Source of the DNA: Petrosia ficiformis
Lineage: Eukaryota > Porifera > Demospongiae > Haplosclerida > Petrosiidae
Assembly: GCA_947044365.1 (NCBI GenBank)
Contig: OX345638.1
Coordinates: 7,765,701-7,829,700, forward strand
Length of the DNA stretch: 64,000 bases
Reading direction: 5' to 3'
In this document: in pieces, positions 48,601 to 60,100 of the stretch
Layout of the letters: each line of letters starts with the position of its first letter
Position numbering within the stretch: position 1 is the stretch's first letter
Translations under genes and position numbers: made by a program
Notes under the pieces: model-generated
Seen by the model: the letters and a program-made list of their open reading frames with translations, nothing else
Database searches by the model: none
Told to the model about the DNA's origin: nothing

Positions 48601-51600
48601 CGTAGTTAAGGAAGTTACATCATTCGGGGGGGGGTCTCGGTCAATTAATGGGCGTGGCGCGTAATAGAACGCGCGCTCGAACTCGAAAGATGCTTGTACA
48701 TGTATATAGCTTACGCAGAATTAGAAAATGCTAACTATTCTGCCTGAAATATATTCCTAAAGTTCTACAAGATTCTTTAAAAGGTAAAGAGAGTAGATAA
48801 TCAAAATAATAACTGTAATAGGTTGTTGTGTTTAATCCAGGCATGATAAAGTCAGCCATGATTACTGAATGCTGGACACAATAAAGCAATCATAGGGATA
48901 CTTTTTTTTCTGTATATACACTTGTTATGTTTAGAGTTACAAGATTCTCAGATATTATTGATGATTGAAAAGAAAACATCATTAGCAAAAACACAACAGG
49001 TCACAGATTTGGAAGAGAAACTTAAACTCACATCTACCCTTTCATCAGGTCTATATTAATACATGTATCATATCTATTGAATGTGTATTGAGTATTATGT
49101 GTTTTCAGTAGATGAGGAGACAATGGAAGTATATTATGAGAAGACTCTGGAAAGAGGACCATCAGAAGAGAAGAAATCAAAACCTGTAGATGAGGAGAAA
49201 CCTAAATCAGATATTAGTGATTCAGCCATATTTAGTATGATAGTAATGTAACAAATTGCATAATCTCTCAGACTAAATAAGTATACAAAAACTGAATTCT
49301 AACTCTCTAATGAACAGTGCACTCAGTAAGAAAAGACAGTTGCTTAGCAACAATGCTGATGGCAACGTAAACAGATCTGATTCTATTGCCTTTTGCAGTA
49401 GGAAACTCTGACCTGTTATATACATTAAACTCTGCAATAGATAAAATAAATAAACAAATAATAATATTATATTAATATCATTTCATTTTATTATATAGGT
49501 TGGCTGGTACATCTTTGTGTTTTGTTGATTGCAATTGTTGTGGGTTTGTTTTCTAGTACATCTATAAAAATCATGAATAATCAGTGAGCTAAATTTTTTC
49601 GTGTGTGCTTCAAATGCTGGGTTCTTTTGAATTGGCATGAATACTTCAACATCATTTCGTGCAAAGTGTTTTTGATCATATACTTTATGGAACATCAAAC
49701 GCGAAAAAATACTAGTCCCGATTTACAAGTCTAAATAACCGATTATCGATTTGATTTCTCAATTTTAGATTAACCTTTTACTGATTGTCTGTTTTCGATT
49801 CAAAACTGACAATTGGTTATTTAGATTTGTAAATCAGGACTAGTATTTTTGTCCAGTTTGGTGTTCCATAACACTTACCTTTAATCGCTCGCTATTCCAC
49901 AATTTTGGACAGAAATTAAGTACTCACCAAAAGCTATTCTCCAAATACCAAATATTGTTGACTTCTCATACAAAATGGTACCAATATGTACATGTAATTA
50001 GAAGTATATTACATAATAACTATATTTTCATCATGCTATGTTTTTGTCCATTTGCAAGATGGTATGCAGGTGGTTGGTGAGAGAAGGTTTACAGTCACTG
50101 GAGATAACAGTGCATTTACCTTGGATTGGGTTCAATTTGGCTTACGTATAGAAATACCCAAAGGGTCTCTACCAGCTGGAACTACCACAGGGCTACACGT
50201 AAAGGCTATCATTGGTGGTGATTTCGTATTACCTCCTCATTGTTATCTTGTGAGTGGTATATACCAAATTACTAGTTCTGAACAATTTAAGAAGAATATT
50301 ACACTCCATCTGCCTCATGCCGCCATCATTAAGTCAGAAGAAGAAGCCTCTAATTTCAGATTTTATACTGCCGACTGTTCCAGGGGTCCACCATATGAGT
50401 TTAAAGAGATGGAAGGTGGTTATTTCAGACCACATAGTAATTCTGCTACCATTGATGTACACCAGTTCAGTTGCTATACAATTGGAGCAACTACCATATG
50501 TCCTGATCAACGATATCTTTCTCATGTGTTTTACAAATCAATATCTAATTCAGTTAAAAAATGAAAAATGGTTTTTACAGTAACAAAAGATGTGGATATA
50601 TTTGTTGAGGTTAGCTACTACAATTGTATTGTGATGTTAAATATATATAGACAATACAAATTCCACTTCACAGGCAAACCTTATTTATACTTCTTTTTTT
50701 TTTTTGTAGCATGTTAAGCAGATGTACCACGACTATCATCTAGATGAATATTTCCTAGTACAACTCCAGGAAAATGCAACATATCTACAAATAATACCAG
50801 AAACCTATTCCATCAGTTCTTGGAAGGTGTATAAAGGTGTCTCACCTCAGGTACATACTCTGTTACAATTCAACTCCAGTTTATATTTTATGTGATTAGA
50901 TTGAAAGGACAGTGATAGAATCCTACCATCCAAAGAATAATTCTTATATTCCACATTATGCTTACAAATTTATGTGGCAATCTGATTCATCTCCTAGTGA
51001 TGTCAACTTGGAATTTATGTTGGTAGGAGCTGATAGTGAGTTTGGATTCTCAGTGCTATTACCTCCAGAAGGTATGAATTTAGAATGCATGTTAGCTTGT
51101 CCTCAGATCCTTCATTTATAGTAAGCTGGGTGTGACTATTACTAATGTGTATAGCACATCCAGATCCTAGGATGCAAACATTATTATTATTATTATTCTC
51201 TGTAGCCATTGAACCAATTGAAAATAAAGAAACTAATAATGTTATAAAATCTACAATAGATGATAAAACAGGAGGTGAGAGTTTAATAATGATGATATTA
51301 TAGTTATTGTACATGAATGCAGTTTTTTTATTGATAATTATTAATACAAATTTATTATATTTTTTCCAATATAATTAATGTTTATAGGTCTAATTCCATC
51401 TGATGAAGATCTACTGGTTCATTTACATGGTGTAGCACAAGTGAAATCATTCTGTGTACATCTTAAAGTTCCTTTAGATGATTGTGATCAGATTGCGACA
51501 GTATATCAAAATTTAGGCGACCAAAAAATAGCAATACTCAGAAAATGGAAACAGATAAAGGAACGCACTTGGAAAGAATTTATTCAGCCTTTTGCGTTGT

Positions 51601-51719
51601 TAGGGAACTGTGTGAAGGCTAAAGAGTTAGCTATAGAATATTCTGTTTATTTTGAAGAAGATATGAAGGATGACAAGAGAGTTCTGGAAATATGTGAATA
51701 CATAAATAACCATGATTAA
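42649..51719 (+). CDS. Gene C: kelch - coiled coil - divergent ZU5 - UPA-like - Death protein (tail join uncertain)
   Basis: Exons: 42649-42658, 42865-43410, 43468-43640, 44170-44364, 45407-45578 (kelch); 46020-46141, 46198-46348, 46409-46471, [46920-47024, acceptor lost], 47083-47196, 47257-47361, 47419-47628, 47689-47751, 48935-49048, 49112-49234 (coiled coil); 50059 to about 50499 (ZU5); 50581-50609, 50710-50850, 50900-51071 (UPA-like); 51206-51274; 51388-51719 (Death). The exon at 46920 has 'catccg' where A has 'catcag'; being phase 1-1 it can be skipped without harm. The ZU5 to Death part is clearly diverged from A, B and D and lacks the acidic exon chain. The join between 49234 and 50059 relies on a donor at 49235 that I chose by phase; alternatively two genes meet here. 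Confidence 0.6.
44365..45406. other. Gene C intron 4 with unique insertion
   Basis: The flanks match the paralogues, but about 44530-45340 is extra. I see no ORF, TIR or repeat family in it. Confidence 0.45.
46472..46919. repeat. Gene C intron with right part of the dispersed repeat
   Basis: 46595-46870 matches 14215-14450 and 1035-1190. The same intron position in A (before 14517) also carries this repeat, so the insertion predates the split of these two introns. Confidence 0.55.
48097..48901. mobile_element. TIR element, copy 2, in gene C coiled-coil intron
   Basis: Ends 'cccctatgattgctttccc' and 'aaagcaatcatagggata' are inverted. Related to 8161-8963. It holds an open frame at 48265-48468 with 'KRKRKEKCNCAREERLTELE', Lys/Glu rich and not assigned. 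The same intron of gene D (60255-60913) lacks it. Confidence 0.6.
49235..50058. other. Interval between gene C coiled coil and ZU5
   Basis: Holds a foldback element (49686-49870) and otherwise unrecognised sequence. The A/B/D exon ending '(D)KMLILEEG' is replaced here by 'SAIFSMIVM' and a stop if read through, so the paralogous sequence breaks off at about 49215. Confidence 0.45.
49686..49870. mobile_element. Small foldback MITE
   Basis: 'tatggaacatcaaac' and 'aatactagtcccgatttaca' on the left are matched in inverse by 'tgtaaatcaggactagtatt' and 'gtttggtgttccata' on the right, leaving a centre of about 60 bp. Confidence 0.75.
50059..50555 (+). other. Gene C divergent ZU5 exon
   Basis: Pattern: 'FTLDWVQFGLRIEIPKGSLP', 'GLHVKAIIGGDFVLP', 'HCYLVSGIYQI', 'YEFKEMEGGYFRPHS', 'FSCYTIGAT'. 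The I-P-x-G-(S/A)-(L/V) core is closer to canonical ZU5 than that of A/B/D. The 3' exon border is unclear: the frame stays open to 50564; a donor at 50500 would give the required phase. Confidence 0.7.
51388..51719 (+). other. Gene C Death-domain exon
   Basis: About 110 residues: 'VKSFCVHLKVPLDDCDQIAT', 'AILRKWKQIKERTWKEF', 'AKELAIEYSVYFEED'. Helical, with L-x-x-x-L-x-(I/V)-P and a K-W-K...TW-x-x-F...A signature as in Death domains. Ends at a stop at 51717-51719. Confidence 0.6.
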
Positions 51720-52281
51720 TAATTACTATTATTATAGTACGCTGCAATTAATTTTCATAATAATTATGTATGTACAGCACATATTTATGCCTACACACAT
51801 ATAATAATTATTATTCATAGTAGTTTGTTCAAATTTCTTTTTGAACTTTTATAAAAATGACATTACTCTTTGAGGAAGTGTTAAATTAAAAAAATGTTTT
51901 TCATCATTTAGTACAGTAAATGTACATATCAATCATATGAATCTCTTGGTACAGTGTCTATTGAAATGAATTCCCTTATCTCCAGTTCTTCCACAATGCT
52001 CCATATCAAATGAATTTCGTATATATAAAGACAGCAACAATTAGCCAACAAATAGCTTTTCAAACCAATATACATCTTGCAGAAGGGTCTAGAAAGAGAA
52101 CAGGTGGTATACCATATGTATTCTTATTTTAAGGTGCGCGCAACTTTTACTGCTCAAAACTTCCACTGTTGAGCTGATTGGTCAAGTGATACATAATTCC
52201 ACCCCCAAAAACAAGGCACTAGTGCATTTGACTGAAGAGTGAAGACAATTCTTGTAGACTGTTTGAAACAAGATCTAAAAC
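51720..52281. other. Intergenic and MCM7 copy 2 upstream region
   Basis: From about 51895 the sequence is the duplicate of 35330-35688. The E2F-like site of copy 1 is altered here. No gene. Confidence 0.5.
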
Positions 52282-52807
52282 ATGCCATTGAAAGACTATT
52301 CAGAAGAAAAAGGTAATTAATTATCTATTAATGGACTAGCTAGATGAACAGGTATTTATCATACATTATATAAATATTATTTAATTATAATTTCAGATAA
52401 AATCAAGAAGTTTATAACTGATTTTTTATGCTGATAGTGATGAGGGAAAAGTCTTTACATATGCAGAACAACTGGTAAAGACTAATTATATGTATCTACT
52501 AGTTGCTATGGTAACATAATTAATCGTATACTGGTCACATGACCTCTATCCCTACAGGTTAATTTAGCTCATAGAGAACAGGTTGAACTGGTTATTGATA
52601 TTGATGATGTGGAAGAGGTTAGTATTGTATAATAGTATATCCATTATGTTACATGTATCTATCTATTTATCCATTCATTACTCAGTATGACAACGAGTTA
52701 GCAGAGAGTATCATACTCAACACACAAAGATATGTACAGATATTTTCTGAAGCTATTACAGACCTTTTACCTCTATACAAACAAAGAGATGTATGTTTGT
52801 GTATGTA

Positions 52808-53657
52808 ATCAGAGAGTACGGTAGTACTCTCTATGTAGGGATGGCACGGAAAAAAAATGGCCGCCCATGCATTTCAATTGCAAGTGATGAGCTGAAATCT
52901 CTGGTAATATATACACATAAGTTTCTATACACACATGCCTGTTTATATCTAGTGTTTTTATGACTACCAATACCTTCTAGATGGCCGAAGATTATTGTTA
53001 AGGTAGAGAACCGGCGAGTGGCAAAACTGGCAAAATCTTCATCATATTATTTTCCAGACAAATCATTTTTTTGTTTGTTGACCTATCACGATGATTCTAG
53101 CACCATTCCCGTCGCATTTATAGTAAAATTCTGGTCGTAAAGTATCGAGATGATATCTTCAGATACTATGAAAGAAGACAGTCTCAACGACTACAAAGAT
53201 TTGATCTGGAATCGGACGCCATTTTCCTCCTAAGTGGAATTTAATTACGCATGCGCATTTGTATACTCTTAACATGGAAGCTGAAAAGGTGGAAGTGTTT
53301 GGCATTGTAATAACATTTGTGAGTTTGTGAGCAAATACTAATAATGAATATAATAATTATTAATATTAAAGCAATTGTATAATAATATTGTATACTATGA
53401 TAAGCATTGGAATACTGAATGGTTGACACAGTGACTGACACTACTTCTTGTAGGACTGCAGACAGTGATGTAAGTGAATAGAGAATATACATCATCTGTA
53501 AGTGAAAGAGAATGATAATCAATACATAAACAAAAGACTGACCTTCATTGATGAACAAATTTTAATGCATTTTTGATTGCATGATTTCATAATGATATAT
53601 AGTATTTCTGCAATCTACAAAAAAACATTCACATCGTTTAGAAAAAATTCAATGAAA
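52808..53657. mobile_element. Composite insertion in MCM7 copy 2 intron 4, left part
   Basis: Matches 6440-7000 and 7580-7860 of gene A intron 4; the block 7000-7580 is absent here. Copy 1 has only a ~50-bp intron at this place (36835-36885). Confidence 0.65.
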
Positions 53658-53965
53658 ACAAGAATAATAAAAAACATTTTCAATAAAAATGAAAGAAGAT
53701 GTAGGGATGTCAAAACCCAAAAAGCAAGCAAACAAGGTTGGGAAGCTAACTTAGGACCCAAAATTAAACAAACCACTTCCATATAACCCTACATAATTAC
53801 AGCTCTTTGTACAGAGGTGTAAGCACTTATGTAGGGTTATATGGAAGTGGTTTGTTTAATTTTGGGTCCTAAGTTAGCTTCCCAACCTTGTTTGTTTGCT
53901 TTTTGGGTTTTGACATCCCTACATCTTCTTTCATTTTTATTGAAAATGTTTTTTATTATTCTTGT
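53658..53965. mobile_element. Foldback element copy 2
   Basis: Nearly perfect palindrome with arms of about 145 nt around 53812: 'acaagaataataaaaaacat' at the left end and its inverse at the right end. It is the best-preserved member of the family. Confidence 0.85.
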
Positions 53966-53971
53966 ATATAG

Positions 53972-54287
53972 TAGAGCTGGGACGATAGTCAATATTAAAT
54001 TGATAGCTTTGTTAAGAATTAATTGGATTAATGCTTTTTAACCAGTACTAGTCTTGTTCTTGTTGCTGTTTCTACTTAGATTTCGCATTGCTGTACTGAG
54101 AAATGAGACAGAAGCGGCCATCAACACAGCCTCAACTTCTACTGGAACACACCCATATTATTAACTACATGTTTATAGTGTACAAGTGTGCATGGTAGTG
54201 AAGCTTTGAAGAGAGAATTTAGCTTCAAATGTGTAGCAAATGAACGAAAGTTCAAACATTCAAAGCTTTTTCCAGCCCTATTATATA
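53972..54287. mobile_element. hAT-like MITE
   Basis: Ends 'tagagctggga' and 'ttccagcccta' are short imperfect inverted repeats; 'tatatag' flanks both sides as a possible target duplication of 7-8 bp. No ORF. Superfamily is suggested by TIR style and TSD length. Confidence 0.45.
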
Positions 54288-55594
54288 GTGTGTACATGTA
54301 CATGTATATAATTATTATTATTGTAGATTACAGCTAAAGATTCTTTGGATGTATATATTGAACATTGCTTGTTGCTACAGCAACAACATAGCCAATAGAG
54401 ATCCTCGTAATATGTATCCTCCAGAACTAACACAAAGATTGTAAGTTACCTGTAAATATGTCAACAGATTAATCTATCTATTCATCCATTCATTTTAGTG
54501 AGATCTATTTTAAACATAAAACAAGAGAAAAGGCTGTAACTGCTCGTCAGGTAAAAGCTGACAAGATTGGAAAACTACATGTAGTTAATGTGAGAGGTAT
54601 CGTTACCAGGACAACAGAGGTGAAACCTGTTATGATGGTAGCTACTTACACATGTGATCAATGTGGGGCTGAGTCCTATCAACCTGTAAGTATAGGAATG
54701 AGGATAAGAATAGATATGGAGGGAAATGTACATGTACATGATCATATACTGTGCATGTGTGTAGTGTGTCTATTGATTGCTATTTTACTATTCAGATATC
54801 GTCAGCAACATTCTTACCTCTTGTGATGTGTCCAAGTGTTGAGTTTCAACGTAACAAGTGAGTACAAATATGTGTACATACATGTGTGTACATGTGTATG
54901 TACATGTATAGTTACTATAGTAATACATATTTATAATAAGATCTGGTGGCCGTCTCTATCTTCAAACTCGTGGTTCACGTTTCATGAAATATCAGGAAAT
55001 AAAGATTCAAGAATGTGTACGTCCATTTGTTTGTTTGTTTGTTTGTTTGTCTACTACGTATACTCACCTCTGTCTTACAATGATCAAGTTCCTGTGGGTA
55101 ACATTCGTTGTTCAATGACTGTAATTACCAGAGGGGAAGTGACTCGTCCAGGAGATCATATTCTTGTTACTGGGGTATACATTCTATCTTTAAATATATA
55201 TATTTAATTAATTCATCCTTCATCTACCCATTATTATTTTAATCAATTTAACTTATAACTACATGTACATGTTTACATGTATCTATCTAACTTTTAGTTT
55301 ATCGTTATCTACTCATCTTTTTATTTATCAATGCACAATGATGTACATGTATATGTGTCTATCTATCATTCTCAGATATATCTTCCAATGGGAAAGACAG
55401 GATTTAAACAGATTACACAAGGACTTCTATCAGAAACATTTGTAGAAGCTCATGTATGTAGAAAACGTTTTGTCTATCTGTCTGTCTGTTTATGCCCATA
55501 CATGTACATGCCAGTATATAATCATTTGTACATATGTACATGTATTTATGGGCGTAAAATGAGAATGAAGAAAATTGATAATGAGGAAACTGAA

Positions 55595-55755
55595 CGTGTC
55601 ATCATATTAGTACATGTACATATCATCATATTAGTACATATACATATCATCATATTAGTACATGTACATATCATCATATTAGTACATATACATATCATCA
55701 TATTAGTACATGTACATATCATCATATTAGTACATATACATATCATCATATTACA
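55595..55755. repeat. 24-bp minisatellite, short array
   Basis: Six to seven copies of the unit also seen at 38541-38905. A non-homologous block of about 280 bp (55755-56050) follows, flanked by 'aaaaaaacttgcgagtt' and its inverse 'aactcgcaagttttttta', i.e. a further TIR insertion. Confidence 0.8.
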
Positions 55756-55774
55756 CTACATGTACAGTACAAGT

Positions 55775-56048
55775 TTAAAAAAACTTGCGAGTTCACAAGA
55801 GAACCATGCGCAATTAAACGGTAACGCGCAAATGTTCTCAATATAATGCAATGCGCATACGCGTGTATAAAGTGGTCGCGTATCATGCGCTTGAAATTGA
55901 CAAAAAATGCATTGACAATTTATTATACTAATATTAATTAATATTATTTCCAAACCACTAAAGAAACATTGAGGTTTCACACCACTCCTTTTAGAATTTA
56001 GCGCAAAAACAACTCCTATCACGCAAAACTCGCAAGTTTTTTTAATAT
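55775..56048. mobile_element. TIR element within the minisatellite of MCM7 copy 2
   Basis: 'aaaaaaacttgcgagtt' at 55778 and 'aactcgcaagttttttta' at 56027 are inverted; minisatellite sequence ('gtacatatcat') resumes directly after. Contains several 'gcgcaa/gcgcat' motifs. No ORF. Confidence 0.65.
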
Positions 56049-56640
56049 GTACTGTACATATCATGATATTAGTACATGTACATGTACATATCATCATGTA
56101 CATGTGATATGACACATGTGTACAAGCATGTATGTACATGTATATATTTATCTAGAGGATGACTTTTATGAAAAATTGCTATGATCACTTGCTCCTGAAA
56201 TATTTGGTCATGAGAATATTAAGAAAGCTCTTTTACTATTACTAGTGGGTGGAGTTGACTGTACTCCTCATGGAATGAAAATAAGAGGTGAGTACATGTA
56301 CATGTTTTGTCTTATATCAACTGGTAATATTAATATTTGTCTATTGGGTGATCCAGGTGTTCCTAAGAGTCAGTTACTAAGTTATATTGATCGTATTGCA
56401 CCCAGAAGTAAATCTATCCACTCATCCCAGCTGTTTATAATATATCTTCTTTCATGTCAGTACTCTACAGGTAGAGGTAGTTCAGGTGTATGTCTCACAG
56501 CAGCTGTTATGAAAGATCCTATTACTGGAGAAAAAAATGACACTAGGTGTGTAGTCAGTGTGTTTGTATCTGTGTCTGGCTGTGTGTGTATGTATGTATT
56601 TCACTTCCTTTTCTTTAAGAGACCATTTCCGTCACCAAGA

Positions 56641-57118
56641 CAACATTCTTCAGTCAAAATTTACTACTTACTTTTATACTGAGCATGTACATACACAATG
56701 TACTTGTATGCAGTGTATGTATTAGTACTATAGTACTGCTAATACATGTATTATGTAGTATAGTAGTAGATGTACTAATACAAGCATATATAATTATGTA
56801 CTGTTATACCTATTTCATACTTGTTCTCAACTTACAGACCTCACCTATAAATGCCAAAAGTACATGGTAGCCATGACAACCACAATTATTCTAGAGACCA
56901 TTCCTACATGTGGAGAAGCACCAACTAGTCATAACTACCAGTTTTGAACTCAGACACAAAACATTGAGGATAAATCTGTCTAATTATTTTTCTATCTTTT
57001 ATAATTTGTAGTACTACTTTATTGTAATAATATTCATGACATGTCACATGACAATATGATACCTTAGCAACCAGTGTTAATTAACGCTTTGCAGAATACC
57101 GGGTGGGGCTCATTTACA
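56641..57118 (+). promoter_or_regulatory. Gene D 5' flank and promoter
   Basis: 56722-56760 is one unit of the palindromic repeat before gene C; 56870-56890 shares 'gtagccatgacaaccac' with C. 'catgtcacatgacaatatga' (57040) is the weakest form of the family palindrome, then 'cttagcaaccagtgtt' and 'cgggtggggctcattt'. Confidence 0.45.
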
Positions 57119-60100
57119 ATGTCAACTGGTGAGTGAATCATGATATTTATATTTCCTGTTACATGTAAACAACAGATAAATAAGTTATTCATAATCTCTT
57201 AACCTTGAAATACATACAAGTACTGGTTTGTGTATTAATAATCTTTATAATACTAAATATATATATATATATGTGTGTGTTACTTCAGTGTCATGTTATT
57301 ACAATCATGTATTGTTTATTACCAGGACAATATGAGATGAAATGCAGAGCTCGTCACTTCGCTATAGTCAATAATGACAGACTATATTGCTGGGGAGGAA
57401 AGCAAAAGGACCTTCCTATGGTGCATGATAATGATGAGAAGAGGAAGTTCACATCATCCATTGATATATTTCATTTACCTGCATTGAAGTGTGAAAGGAG
57501 ATCTACTACAGCTACTCCGCCTGCAGCAGTGATGGACTATGCTTGTACTAGCATAGGAGACAATATAATGTATTTCGGTGGCAGCTGTAAACCTCGTGGA
57601 TGTTATCATAATGAACTATTTGAACTCAACACTGTTACTAATGAATGGAGAGAAATTATTAACAGTTCTCCTGATAATGGTCCAATTAGAAAACGTGACT
57701 GTGGAATGATATCCTTCAACATCAATAGTGAAGATAATTTACTAGTTATCGGAGGTGCTGGACCTACACCAATTACTGCTCCCACTGGTTCCCAGTGTAT
57801 TGTTTGTCCTCACAACCCAATGGTTTGCTACACAGATGAAATACATACTATGTGTGTCAATTCATCACCAGGTATTACATGACTCACATTATGTATCACA
57901 TCATCATGAATCTTTAATGATATCATGTATTTTCTTCAGGGCAATGGAAATTACCTAAAATAACAGGCGATCGTCCCCCACCATGTGCTGGTTTCAGTAT
58001 CAACACACTTCCTGATAATACAGGTGCATTGTTTGGTGGGTGTACTATTGATGAGACTGGATTCCGTTGTGTTAATGACTTATTTCTGTTGTCATTCTCT
58101 CAGAATACAATAGTGAGTTGTTGAGTGTTTATTAAACAGATTCCACATTTCTACATAGTTGTATTTGTTATCTTTTCTTGTCTAGTCTATTATTTTTATC
58201 ACTCTTGATCTCTTGTATTATTTTCAGTTGTATTCTCTACAGTTCTAATCCTCTGGTTTCATTTTATTATCATAATAAGACACTTAACATGTACTTTTGA
58301 ATCTTCATTCATTTTTGTTCATTACAATGAACACACTATCATTAATTTTATATACCTGTAGTTGCATATTCCTAAGTTGTAATTATTATCATGTTTGAAC
58401 GTAACCCACGTATATCATATATAATCATACATTTCTTCAATGTTTCATAGTGTATAGGATTTTATAAATATTGTAATTGTGTGATGTAATCACATGATTG
58501 TTAGAACATGTTCTGTTTGTTAAAATAATTAAACCACACCCCTTAATAATGATACTTGAATTAGTGACTGTTTTATTCTCGTCTTTATAAAATTATATGG
58601 ATATTAATAATAAAGCCATGTTGTATTACTAATACTATAGGATTTTAAGAAAGTAGTCCAATCATCCATTCAATGGCCTAAAGCAAGAGAGAGTCACGGT
58701 AGCACTATCATCAATACCATATCATCAAAGCAACAAATGATACCTCATTTGATGGTATTGGGAGGATTGGATGATGATATTCGAACACTAAACGATTGCT
58801 GGATAATGAATCTCTCCAGTTTTATCTGGTATCAGGTAATGTACATCACATGACACATGTAATACATTGCTGTCTATATATTAATTTATATTGGTATCAG
58901 TTTTGTTATCATCAAAATTAATATTAATATTGAAAATACTGGTATATCACAAATATGAGTTAAAAGTGTTATCATTACATTTCTAATAATTATATTTTAT
59001 TAACTGAAACATACTCTTTCTTGTACTAATAATATTATAATGATGTGTTCCTCATTTATAACATATAGTTTATATGTTAATTTATTTATCGCTTCAGATA
59101 AATCTACCTGAATCAGTTACTAAAAGGTTTGCCCATTCCATGTCAAGATACTATATATCAAAAGAAAGATTTTGGATTATAGTGTCTGGAGGTTACTGTA
59201 AATATAATCCATCTACTCAAATAGCTCTTCCAATCACTGGATCTGATATCACAGTGATCATTGAATTAGGTATGATAATTAATATACATATCATGTGATA
59301 AATTATTATTAGTGATCATTATCATGTTCACTGGAATGTGTACAGTCTATGTCATACAAGATTATTCTTACTATTTCAAATATCATGAGACACACTGACA
59401 TACAGTGTCACAGTGACACCAGTTAATTACATTCCTTAGTCCTATCTGTTATTATAAGATACTTAGAAACAGCATAACAAACAACAACTAAAAGAAAGTT
59501 AGAAACGCAGTGTGTATTGTCTTACACTATACTTGTGCAATTGCGTAACGTACATGTACTTGTGAAAACACACCGTAATTGATATGATGACTCAACAAAC
59601 ATTCATAATTAACTATCTTCTATAACTCTCACTCTCTGGTATTATTTTGTTAGTTCTATACATTTCATCTGTTTTTAGTTTTTATATCTTGTTTTTAGTA
59701 TTAGTAATCCAGTACCTCATGTCTTAGAACTAGGATAATAACATTACATCTCACTATAATAGTGAATATCATTATTATTATAATAATATCTCATTATATA
59801 GAATATATTAATGATGAGTGGTCTGTGAAACATGTTTGGAATTATGAACAGCTGATGAAAAACAAGAAAGAGATTCAGATGAGTTTACTTTATCACCTTC
59901 TTCATGACAGAAGCCAAGAACTAGTTAGTAAACCAGTGATCAATATTGTGTTAATAAAATTATTGTGTTAAATGTTTCAGGACACACAGAGATTAATGGA
60001 GAAGAAGATGTTTGAGAAAGATTCAGAATTACTGAAACTAAGTGTTGAGATGAGAGAGAAGAGTGATGAAATTACATACCTAAAGACAAGAGAGATGTCA

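Larger units (their letters stand above)
52282..56640 (+). pseudogene. MCM7: MCM7 pseudogene, copy 2
   Basis: Exons: 52282-52312, 52397-52474, 52558-52617, 52686-52790, 54327-54440, 54499-54685, 54796-54857, 54941-55016, about 55079-55174, 55376-55453, about 55551-55600, 56153-56287, about 56325-56408, about 56458-56545, and a scrap near 56615-56640. Lesions: 1-nt insertion in exon 2; 8-nt deletion in exon 5 giving a stop; acceptor AG to AC before 55079; lost acceptor before 55551; TGA in 'AAATTGCTATGATCA' (56173); acceptors CAG to CTG and CAG to ATG before the next two exons; Walker A reads GDPGVPKS; the rest of the ATPase domain is gone. Exon 6 (54499-54685) is intact here, whereas it is broken in copy 1. 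Confidence 0.8.
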
